A stretch of 5,220 nt of DNA from JBLHUT01 sp047629975 (lineage in GTDB: Bacteria > Pseudomonadota > Alphaproteobacteria > Rhodobacterales > Rhodobacteraceae): positions 1 through 5,220 of the forward strand of contig JBLHUT010000245.1 of assembly GCA_047629975.1 (NCBI GenBank), in the 5' to 3' direction. A program made the translations under genes and the position numbers. Positions 1 through 5,220 of this stretch are shown one piece after another. Below the pieces are notes generated by a model. The model saw only the letters and a program-made list of their open reading frames with translations, had not been told where the DNA came from and did not search any database. Position 1 is the first letter of the stretch, and every line of letters starts with the position of its first letter.

Positions 1-1877
1 CGGATCACGGGGTGTTCCGGTTGGAACGTCTGCAACAATGCCTCACCGGGCTTGTCGGCGCGCCCCGCCCGCCCCGCCACCTGCCGCAACAGCTGGAATG
101 TCCGCTCGGCGGCGCGCAGGTCCGACCCCTGAAGCCCGAGATCGGCGTCAATCACCCCTACCAGCGTCAAGAGCGGAAAATTATGCCCTTTCGCCACAAG
201 CTGTGTGCCGATGATAATATCGGCCGCGCCCTGCGCAATGCCCTCGATCGCCGCCTTCAGGGCGCGCGCGGAGCCAAACAGGTCAGAAGACAAAACCGCA
301 ACACGCGCGTGCGGAAACAACCCTGCCACCTCTTCGGTGATCCGCTCGACCCCGGGGCCAACCGGCGCCAGTTTGCCCTCGACCTTGCAAGCAGGGCAAA
401 TCGTCGGCAGGGGGGCCTGCTCGCCGCATTGGTGGCACATCAACCGCTTGAGAAACCGGTGCTCGACCATCCGCGCATCGCAATTGCGGCACGCGATCTG
501 ATGTCCGCACGCCCGACAGATCGTTACCGGCGCATACCCCCGCCGGTTCAGAAACAGCAAGGATTGCTCGCCTTTGTCGATCCGCAGTTGCACCGCTTGC
601 TGCAAACTCGGGGACACCCACTTGCCCTGCGCCAATGCCTCGACACGCATGTCGATGGGGCGCATCTCGGGAAGTACCGCCGCGCCGAACCGCGCCTCGA
701 GCACCGCGCGCTTGTACTTGCCGGACTGGGCATTGACCCAACTTTCAAGGCTGGGCGTTGCCGAGGCCAGCACCACATGGGCCGAACACAGCGAGGCCCG
801 CAAAACCGCCATATCACGGGCGTTATAAAAGACCCCGTCTTCCTGCTTGTACGCGGTATCGTGCTCTTCATCGACAACGATCAACCCCAGATCGCGAAAC
901 GGCAGGAACAAGGCAGAGCGCGCGCCAACAACAAGTTGCGCCCCACCCCGCCCCACCATCTTCCAGCAGCGCCGCCGCTCGGTCATCGTCACCCCCGAAT
1001 GCCATTCGGCAGGCCGTGCGCCGAAACGCGCCTCGACCCTGTCAAGGAACGCCCCCGTCAATGCGATCTCGGGCAACAGAACCAACGCCTGTCGCCCCTG
1101 CGAAAGGCATGCCGCCACCGCCTCCAGATAAACTTCGGTCTTTCCCGAACCTGTCACCCCTTTGAGCAGTGTCGTGCCGTAAACACCCGCCGCCACCGCC
1201 GACCGCAGGTCGGCGGCCACCGCCGCCTGAGCTGTGCTCAGCGGCAAGCCCCCCTTTGCCGGATCAAGCGTAACATACGGGCCATCACGCGGAGTTGCCT
1301 CCTCGCGGACCGCGCCCGCCGTCACCAGCCCCGCGACCACAGACGGTGTAACACCGGCATAATCCGCCAGCTCTTTGAGGGTAAATCCGGCTTCGGCAAA
1401 CTCTTCGAGCACCGCCAGAACCTTTTCGCGCGCCGGCGTCATGCGGGCCGGTTGCCCCTCCCCCAGCCGGTAAACCTTACGCATCGACGGCGGATCACTC
1501 AGCCCCGGCGCCCGTGTCGCAAGCCGCAGCATCGCGGACAATGGTGTCAGGGTGTAATCCGCTGCACGCTCCAGAAACGCGCGCAACTCTGTCTGTAACG
1601 GGGCGGCATCAAGCACCCTGTTCACCGTGCGCAAACGTGCACGCGCAAACGTGCCTTCGCCCACGCCCCAGACGACGCCCAGCACCTTGCGTGGCCCCAA
1701 AGGCACCTCGACGAAGGCCCCCGTAAAGCACCCCTCTTCAGGGGCGAGATAATCAAGCACACGTCCCAGCGGCTGTGTGGTCATAACCCCCACAACGGCC
1801 CCTGCCGGAAACCATTCCACGCCCGTTTGTCCGGCGTCGGCGTCATCTGCCCCGGAGTTGTCGAACAGGTCAGCCAT
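1..1877 (-). CDS. priA: PriA, primosomal protein N' (replication restart helicase), C-terminus cut by window edge
   Basis: PriA is a cytosolic 3'-5' superfamily 2 DNA helicase that recognises abandoned forks and D-loops and reloads the replicative helicase. Reading the minus strand from the ATG at 1877 gives 625 codons without a stop. Seen in order: an N-terminal DNA-binding domain (about residues 20-110, with TTQPLGRVLDYLAP and EVPLGPRKVLGVVWG); Walker A GVTGSGKT (240-247) with the lysine at 246; the DEEH box (336-339); SATPSLESW (motif III region); the zinc-binding insert with four CxxC pairs (C454/457, 463/466, 481/484, 494/497); then GTQLVAKGHNFP, DADLGLQ and QVAGRAGRA of the second helicase lobe. 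The last readable residues are LQTFQPEHPVI. The family is about 730 residues long, so roughly 100 are missing at the left edge. All visible catalytic and zinc ligands are intact. Only a weak Shine-Dalgarno precedes the ATG, but the protein homology begins immediately after it. The gene diverges from the fsa remnant. Identity is very secure; the start is likely. Confidence 0.97.
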   Translation of the reverse strand, partial: MADLFDNSGADDADAGQTGVEWFPAGAVVGVMTTQPLGRVLDYLAPEEGCFTGAFVEVPLGPRKVLGVVWGVGEGTFARARLRTVNRVLDAAPLQTELRAFLERAADYTLTPLSAMLRLATRAPGLSDPPSMRKVYRLGEGQPARMTPAREKVLAVLEEFAEAGFTLKELADYAGVTPSVVAGLVTAGAVREEATPRDGPYVTLDPAKGGLPLSTAQAAVAADLRSAVAAGVYGTTLLKGVTGSGKTEVYLEAVAACLSQGRQALVLLPEIALTGAFLDRVEARFGARPAEWHSGVTMTERRRCWKMVGRGGAQLVVGARSALFLPFRDLGLIVVDEEHDTAYKQEDGVFYNARDMAVLRASLCSAHVVLASATPSLESWVNAQSGKYKRAVLEARFGAAVLPEMRPIDMRVEALAQGKWVSPSLQQAVQLRIDKGEQSLLFLNRRGYAPVTICRACGHQIACRNCDARMVEHRFLKRLMCHQCGEQAPLPTICPACKVEGKLAPVGPGVERITEEVAGLFPHARVAVLSSDLFGSARALKAAIEGIAQGAADIIIGTQLVAKGHNFPLLTLVGVIDADLGLQGSDLRAAERTFQLLRQVAGRAGRADKPGEALLQTFQPEHPVI

Positions 1878-1888
1878 CCACAGAGGGT

Positions 1889-1904
1889 TTCCCGCCGCCG
1901 GGAA
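1889..1904. repeat. Perfect 6-bp inverted repeat in the priA/fsa divergent spacer
   Basis: TTCCCG (1889-1894) and CGGGAA (1899-1904) form an exact inverted repeat around a 4-base centre, CCGC. It starts 12 bases upstream of the priA start codon and lies about 50 bases upstream of the fsa remnant. It could be a regulator half-site pair or a hairpin in the priA leader covering its weak ribosome-binding region. It is short and GC-rich, so chance is a real possibility. No clear promoter boxes could be made out in the 77-base spacer on either strand. Confidence 0.35.
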
Positions 1905-1954
1905 TCGAGGTAGCGCGCTGCAACCACAGATCACATGGCGCAAGGACACCCACC

Positions 1955-2606
1955 ATGAAGTTTTCTGTCGACACGGCCGGGACCCCAAAGATCGCCGGAC
2001 CCGACGACCTCGGGATAGTCGGTGGTGTTACGACAAACCCGTCGCCGACCCTGAAACCCGGTCGTGACATTCTTGGAGTGACCAAAGATATCTGTGACAT
2101 GGTCGATGGTCCTGTTTCCGCTGAAGTTGTCGCCACCAAAACCGACGATGTAATTGCCAAAGGCCGCAAACTCGCACAGGCAACCCGGTAGATTGCCGTA
2201 AAACTGCCGCTGACTTGGGACGGCCCCGCAAGCCTGCAACGGTGTGACCGCTGAAAGCAACATGGTCAATGTGACCCTTTGTTTTTCGGTCAATCAAGCC
2301 TTGTTGGCGGCCAAAGCCGATGCGACGCTCATCTCTGCGTTCATTGGCCGGCTGGATGACCTGAACTTGGAGGGCATGGAACTGATTACCGATATCCGCA
2401 CGATCTAGGACAATTGCCACTTACAAAAAATTCTGGCCGCATCGACCCACATCGTCAACCACATGTCCGAGGCCACCGTGATCGGTACCGATGTGGCAAC
2501 AGCACCACCTTTTGTGATCAAAAAGCTTGCCGGGCACTCTTTGACTGATAAAGGGCTTGCTACCTTTACGTCCGAATGGGCAAAATCAAGCCAGAATATC
2601 CTTTGA
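1955..2606 (+). pseudogene. fsa: Decayed transaldolase-family gene (fructose-6-phosphate aldolase/TalC type)
   Basis: The intact family (about 215-220 residues, cytosolic) forms a Schiff base with ketose phosphates for aldol cleavage or transaldol transfer. Here the N-terminus reads MKFSVDTAGTPKIAGPDDLG, followed by GVTTNPS (residues 24-30) and PVSAEVVAT, then a TAG at 2189-2191. Beyond it the same frame continues with IAVKLPLTWDG, including the Schiff-base lysine (about residue 83). Near 2225-2231 the frame moves by one base (net +1). The second frame reads ACNGVTAESNMVNVTLCFS, NQALLAAKADATLISAFIGR and LDDLNLEGMELITDIRTI, then a second TAG (2406-2408). It resumes with DN, ILAAS, NHMSEATVIG, DVATAPP and LTDKGLATF, ending in TGA at 2604-2606. 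One codon also seems lost after the second TAG, where the family has a YDFKTE-like stretch. The total span of about 217 codons matches the family, so decay is by point changes rather than truncation. A good Shine-Dalgarno, AAGGA (1942-1946), sits 8 bases before the ATG, so a 78-residue N-terminal peptide may still be made; it lacks the catalytic lysine. Confidence 0.93.
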
Positions 2607-2647
2607 CCCCGACACCGTCACAACGCTGACCAGCGGAAAGTAGCACG

Positions 2648-3385
2648 ATGAAAACCGAACAGGGCGTCGACATGAAACAACTGCGGGACAAGATCATATC
2701 CGAGCCGGGTATGATCCTTGAGGATCGTGACATCATGAAGGCGCTGATCGCGGCAAACGAGCGCGCGATGGGTGCCAATATCATCGACCTGCGCGGCGTC
2801 GCGATGGAACGTCTTGAGGGTCGACTTGACAGGCTTGAAGACACCCACAAATCGGTCATCGCGGCGGCCTATGACAATCTGGCAGGGACCAATCAGGTGC
2901 ACCGGGCCATTCTGGCCCTGCTGGAGCCGGTGGAATTCGAGCATTTCCTGCGCAATCTGGGGGACGAGGTCGCCCATATCCTCAGGGTGGACACGATCAA
3001 ACTGGTTCTGGAGACAGGTGACACGGATGCCGGTTCCGACGTGCGCAGGATGGGAAAAGTGCTGTCAGTGGTTCCCAAAGGCTTTGTGCAGGACTACCTT
3101 ACCTCTGGCCGCACGACCGAAGGCGCACCCGTGCGCGCGGTCACCTTGCGCCAGTCAAGCCCGCAAAGCGATGCAATCTACGGCGAGGATTCCAAGTGGG
3201 TCCGCTCGGAGGCACTGTTGAAGCTGGACTTCGGCACCGGGCGGCTTCCCGGGATGCTTGTCTTTGGGGCCGAGGACCCGCACCAGTTCAAAGCCAGTCA
3301 GGGCACGGACTTGCTTGCCTTTTTTCTGGGCGTGTTCGAGCGGCAGATGCGGCGCTGGCTTGACGCTCCGCTGGGGCCAATTTAA
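2648..3385 (+). CDS. DUF484 family protein, GAF-like
   Basis: This 245-residue cytosolic protein has no signal peptide or membrane segment. Residues 10-50 resemble the DUF484 N-terminal region (IISEPGMILEDRDIMKALIA). Residues 50-80 are charged and heptad-like (RGVAMERLEGRLDRLEDTHK), probably helical or coiled coil. From about 95 to the end is the GAF-like domain, ending in the family-typical FGAEDPHQFKASQGTDLL (206-223) and a basic FERQMRRWL. The biochemical function is unknown. The family is known next to xerC in other proteobacteria (yigA in the E. coli dapF-yigA-xerC region), and here too xerC is the next gene. The ATG at 2648 is chosen because GGAAAG lies about 8 bases upstream; an in-frame ATG at 2672 is a weaker alternative. 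The gene lies 41 bases after the fsa remnant, suggesting former or present co-transcription. It appears intact and uses GC-rich codons, unlike the remnant upstream. Confidence 0.9.
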   Translation: MKTEQGVDMKQLRDKIISEPGMILEDRDIMKALIAANERAMGANIIDLRGVAMERLEGRLDRLEDTHKSVIAAAYDNLAGTNQVHRAILALLEPVEFEHFLRNLGDEVAHILRVDTIKLVLETGDTDAGSDVRRMGKVLSVVPKGFVQDYLTSGRTTEGAPVRAVTLRQSSPQSDAIYGEDSKWVRSEALLKLDFGTGRLPGMLVFGAEDPHQFKASQGTDLLAFFLGVFERQMRRWLDAPLGPI

Positions 3386-3389
3386 CGCC

Positions 3390-3420
3390 TCAGGGGGTCT
3401 CCCGCCCGAAATCCTCCTGA
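3390..3420 (+). other. Imperfect stem-loop just after the DUF484 stop codon
   Basis: TCAGGGGG (3390-3397) can pair with CCTCCTGA (3413-3420) over 8 positions with one G-U pair, leaving a 15-base loop. It begins 5 bases after the DUF484 stop. No T-run follows (AAATCCGCA), so it is not a canonical intrinsic terminator. It could protect the mRNA 3' end, help Rho-type termination or be chance. Confidence 0.3.
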
Positions 3421-3455
3421 AATCCGCACGGCGTTTGCGGTTTAGGTTGGGCAGG

Positions 3456-3476
3456 GCGCGCGCTTGCAGCGCGCGC
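3456..3476 (+). other. Perfect 9-bp GC hairpin in the xerC leader
   Basis: GCGCGCGCT (3456-3464) and AGCGCGCGC (3468-3476) are exact reverse complements separated by a 3-base loop, TGC. All but one of the nine pairs are G-C, so the RNA hairpin would be very stable. It lies 36 bases before the xerC ATG and 25 bases before its ribosome-binding site. No T-tract follows on the plus strand, and none precedes it that would make a minus-strand terminator. Possible roles are attenuation between DUF484 and xerC, mRNA processing or stability, or a dispersed genomic repeat. Confidence 0.6.
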
Positions 3477-3501
3477 GGCGAGGCACAGACGGCGCGCAGA
3501 C

Positions 3502-3505
3502 GGAG
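3502..3505 (+). promoter_or_regulatory. Shine-Dalgarno site fixing the xerC start
   Basis: GGAG lies 7 bases before the ATG at 3513. The xerC frame stays open far upstream, to an ATG at 3258 inside the DUF484 gene, so this site, together with where the XerC homology begins, decides the start. Confidence 0.65.
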
Positions 3506-3512
3506 ACCGGCC

Positions 3513-4436
3513 ATGATAGAAGACCCTGCAACCGATCTGACACTTCTTTTGGGTAGGTGGATCGCGCATATTCGTGCGATAGACGGCGCAGCCGATAACA
3601 CAATCACTGCCTATCGCCATGATGTCGCTTCGTTTTGTGCGTTCATGACACAGCATCTGGGCCATGCCTTTCACCTGAAGGATTTGCAGGGCGTCAGGCT
3701 CACCCAGATGCGCAGCTGGATGGCCCACGAGCGCGGTCGCGGCATCGGAGCACGCTCTCTTGCCCGGATGCTGTCGTCGGTCAAGAATTTCGCAGGATGG
3801 ATGAGCGAGCACCATCCCTTTGACGCCACAGCCATCCTTGCGGCCCGCGCACCCAAGTTTCACAAAAAGCTGCCGCGTCCGCTGGCTGTGGATCAGGCCA
3901 AGGCGGTCATAAACACAGTCGAGGTTCAGGCCCGCCTGCCTTGGGTTGCCGCACGTGACACCGCCGTTATCACCTTGCTCTATGCCTGCGGGCTGCGCAT
4001 CTCTGAAGCCCTGAGCCTGAGCGGTGCGGACGGCAGGATGGGTGACATGCTTCATATTCGGGGAAAGGGCGGCAAAGAGCGGATTGTTCCGGTTTTACCA
4101 GTCGCCCGGTCCGCCGTGGCGATGTATGTCACGCAGTGTCCACATGCGCTTACGCCCGACAAACCCCTGTTTCGCGGCGTCAGAGGCGGCGCGTTGAACC
4201 CCCGCCTTGTTCAAAGGGTCATGGAGCAAACGCGGATGCAACTTGGCCTGCCGGCCTCGGCGACGCCACATGCCCTGCGTCACAGTTTTGCCACCCATCT
4301 TCTGAATGCCGGAGGCGATCTCCGGACCATTCAGGACCTGCTCGGGCATGCCTCGCTGTCGACGACCCAACATTACACGGCGGTCGATACCGCACGTTTG
4401 ATGGATGTGTATAATGCGGCCCACCCCAAAGCGTGA
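3513..4436 (+). CDS. xerC: XerC, tyrosine site-specific recombinase for chromosome dimer resolution
   Basis: XerC acts with XerD at the dif site near the replication terminus, under FtsK control, to resolve chromosome dimers by strand exchange through a 3'-phosphotyrosine intermediate. The 307-residue product has the usual length. The N-terminal core-binding domain (about 8-95) includes DNTITAYRHDVASFCAFM and SLARMLSSVKNFAGWM. The C-terminal catalytic domain carries the full catalytic set: R162 in CGLRISEAL, K185 in RGKGGKER, H253 and R256 in HALRHSFATHLL, H279 in LLGHASLSTTQ and the nucleophile Y288 in HYT. It sits 127 bases after DUF484, a pairing known from other proteobacteria. The start is placed at 3513 rather than the upstream in-frame ATG at 3258 because the earlier one would overlap DUF484 by 128 bases and add an arginine-rich stretch foreign to the family. 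XerD or a phage integrase is possible in principle, but the neighbourhood and the lack of mobile-element signs favour XerC. Confidence 0.93.
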   Translation: MIEDPATDLTLLLGRWIAHIRAIDGAADNTITAYRHDVASFCAFMTQHLGHAFHLKDLQGVRLTQMRSWMAHERGRGIGARSLARMLSSVKNFAGWMSEHHPFDATAILAARAPKFHKKLPRPLAVDQAKAVINTVEVQARLPWVAARDTAVITLLYACGLRISEALSLSGADGRMGDMLHIRGKGGKERIVPVLPVARSAVAMYVTQCPHALTPDKPLFRGVRGGALNPRLVQRVMEQTRMQLGLPASATPHALRHSFATHLLNAGGDLRTIQDLLGHASLSTTQHYTAVDTARLMDVYNAAHPKA

Positions 4437-4506
4437 TGCCACACGCGCCGGTGACTTCGGCTCCGTCACAATCACGGCTTGGATGTAATGCACATTCTCC
4501 CTCCGA

Positions 4507-4532
4507 ATTGCCCTGCTGCGACAATTGGCAAT
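4507..4532. repeat. 6-bp inverted repeat upstream of pcs
   Basis: ATTGCC (4507-4512) and GGCAAT (4527-4532) are exact reverse complements, 14 bases apart, centred about 40 bases before the pcs start. The right arm overlaps a possible -35 box (TTGGCA, 4525-4530), a plausible operator position. It is short enough to arise by chance. Confidence 0.25.
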
Positions 4533-4551
4533 CATGCCGCAATCGGATAAC
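4525..4551 (+). promoter_or_regulatory. Candidate promoter for pcs
   Basis: TTGGCA (4525-4530, five of six matches to TTGACA) is followed after 15 bases by GATAAC (4546-4551, four of six matches to TATAAT). The spacing is shorter than the ideal 17. Transcription from it would begin at or within a few bases of the pcs ATG, giving a leaderless or nearly leaderless mRNA, which fits the lack of a good Shine-Dalgarno there. Read by eye only. Confidence 0.3.
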
Positions 4552-4559
4552 AACAGGCC

Positions 4560-5220
4560 ATGACAAAAAAAATGCAGGCCCTTTGCGTTCACTTCCTTAC
4601 GGCCACCGGAGCTGTTTTCGCCATGCTATCGCTTTTGGCGGCAGTAGAGGGAGACTGGCCCTTGATGTTTGTGTGGCTTGTGGTGGCCTTTGCCGTTGAC
4701 GGCATCGACGGGCCACTGGCGCGCAAATACGACGTAAAAACCAACGCGCCGCAGTTTGACGGCGTGCTGCTGGATCTGATTATCGACTACCTGACTTATG
4801 TGTTCATCCCGGCCTACGCGCTGTTTGCCTCGGACCTGATGTCCGGCTGGACCGGATGGGCCGCGTTGATGATTATCACCTTTTCCAGTGTGATCTATTT
4901 TGCCGACACACGTATGAAGACAAAGGACAATTCTTTTTCCGGTTTTCCCGGCTGCTGGAACATGGTGGTTCTGGTGATTTTTGCCCTGCAACCAAGCCAC
5001 TGGACCAACTTGGTACTGGTTGCGATTTTATCTGTGGCAATGTTTGTGCCGCTGAAGTTCATCCACCCCGTCCGGACAGAGCGTTGGCGCAAAGTCTCGC
5101 TTCCCATGGCCTTGGCATGGACCTTTTTCGCAGGATGGGCGGCGTGGGTGTCGTTTGATCCCTTAAGCTGGGCGCATTGGGGCCTTATCGTGACGTCGAT
5201 ATACCTTGTCTTTGCAGGTA
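4560..5220 (+). CDS. pcs: Phosphatidylcholine synthase (CDP-diacylglycerol-choline O-phosphatidyltransferase), C-terminus cut by window edge
   Basis: Pcs is an inner-membrane enzyme that condenses CDP-diacylglycerol with choline to give phosphatidylcholine and CMP, in bacteria that live on or with choline-providing organisms. The 220 readable codons contain the Pcs form of the CDP-alcohol phosphotransferase motif, with 12 rather than 8 residues in the middle: D50-G51-x2-A54-R55-x12-G68-x3-D72-x3-D76. All these residues are present. FSGFPGCWN (126-134) and PLKFIHPVRTERWR (164-177) are further Pcs-like blocks. About eight hydrophobic segments are visible (near 8-29, 35-46, 73-90, 97-114, 135-143, 151-165, 181-199, 207-220). 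The usual length is about 235-245 residues, so roughly 20 are missing on the right. An in-frame TAA at 4548-4550 rules out a longer N-terminus; an ATG at 4572 is the alternative start. Shine-Dalgarno matching is poor. The 123 bases after xerC suggest an independent unit. Phosphatidylserine or phosphatidylglycerophosphate synthase is less likely because of the x12 spacing. Confidence 0.93.
   Translation, partial: MTKKMQALCVHFLTATGAVFAMLSLLAAVEGDWPLMFVWLVVAFAVDGIDGPLARKYDVKTNAPQFDGVLLDLIIDYLTYVFIPAYALFASDLMSGWTGWAALMIITFSSVIYFADTRMKTKDNSFSGFPGCWNMVVLVIFALQPSHWTNLVLVAILSVAMFVPLKFIHPVRTERWRKVSLPMALAWTFFAGWAAWVSFDPLSWAHWGLIVTSIYLVFAG

Noticed and set aside
12..1598. A 528-codon open frame on the plus strand opposite priA
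   Set aside because: It is antisense to a frame with all PriA motifs, its protein is rich in arginine, proline and histidine with no recognisable domain, and long antisense frames are common opposite GC-rich genes.
2541..2569. TTGACT as a -35 box for an internal DUF484 promoter
   Set aside because: The hexamer is explained by the conserved LTDKG codons of the fsa remnant, and the base run 17 positions downstream (CTTTAC) matches a -10 box poorly.
1955..2606. Stop-codon read-through or recoding (both stops are TAG) in the fsa gene
   Set aside because: Read-through alone would not restore the protein, because a frame change near 2225-2231 and a missing codon are also needed; decay is simpler.
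3390..4055. A 221-codon minus-strand frame opposite xerC
   Set aside because: It covers the strongly conserved xerC coding sequence in antisense and shows no domain or ribosome-binding context of its own.
3513..4436. The tyrosine recombinase as an integrase of a genomic island or prophage
   Set aside because: There is no tRNA, attachment-site repeat or accessory gene next to it; it sits in the DUF484-xerC context with standard XerC length and motifs.
4451..4469. GTGAC/GTCAC stem after xerC as a terminator
   Set aside because: The stem is only 5 bp with a 9-base loop and no T-run follows, so it does not meet the pattern of an intrinsic terminator.
1..5220. CRISPR arrays, insertion sequences, tRNA or rRNA genes
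   Set aside because: No regularly spaced direct repeats, transposase-like frames, or tRNA-like or rRNA-like sequence was seen by eye on either strand.

Overview
The window reads as a chromosomal housekeeping segment from an alphaproteobacterium, most likely the Rhodobacteraceae/Roseobacter group. This rests on the GC-rich coding sequence, the gene order (priA divergent from fsa, then DUF484 and xerC) and a bacterial phosphatidylcholine synthase gene. The species cannot be named from the sequence alone.

Layout. Positions 1-1877 hold the first 625 codons of priA on the minus strand; its C-terminus lies beyond the left edge. A 77-base divergent spacer follows, containing a small perfect inverted repeat. 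On the plus strand, 1955-2606 is a decayed transaldolase-family gene (fructose-6-phosphate aldolase type) with two in-frame TAG codons, one frameshift and a probable one-codon deletion. After 41 bases comes an intact DUF484 gene (2648-3385). A 127-base spacer with a very GC-rich hairpin leads to xerC (3513-4436), the tyrosine recombinase of chromosome dimer resolution. A further 123-base spacer precedes pcs (phosphatidylcholine synthase, from 4560), which runs off the right edge.

How the genes fit together. PriA (replication restart) and XerC (dimer resolution) both deal with the consequences of replication and recombination, and DUF484 is a known neighbour of xerC in other proteobacteria. 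The fsa remnant is a metabolic gene sitting in the same transcription direction as DUF484-xerC. Its premature stops leave about 450 bases untranslated upstream of DUF484 if the genes still share a transcript. pcs is a separate lipid-synthesis gene, possibly with its own promoter.

I found no mobile element, CRISPR array, tRNA or rRNA, and no convincing novel system. The most informative item is the fsa pseudogene in an otherwise intact neighbourhood; the hairpin in the xerC leader is second.
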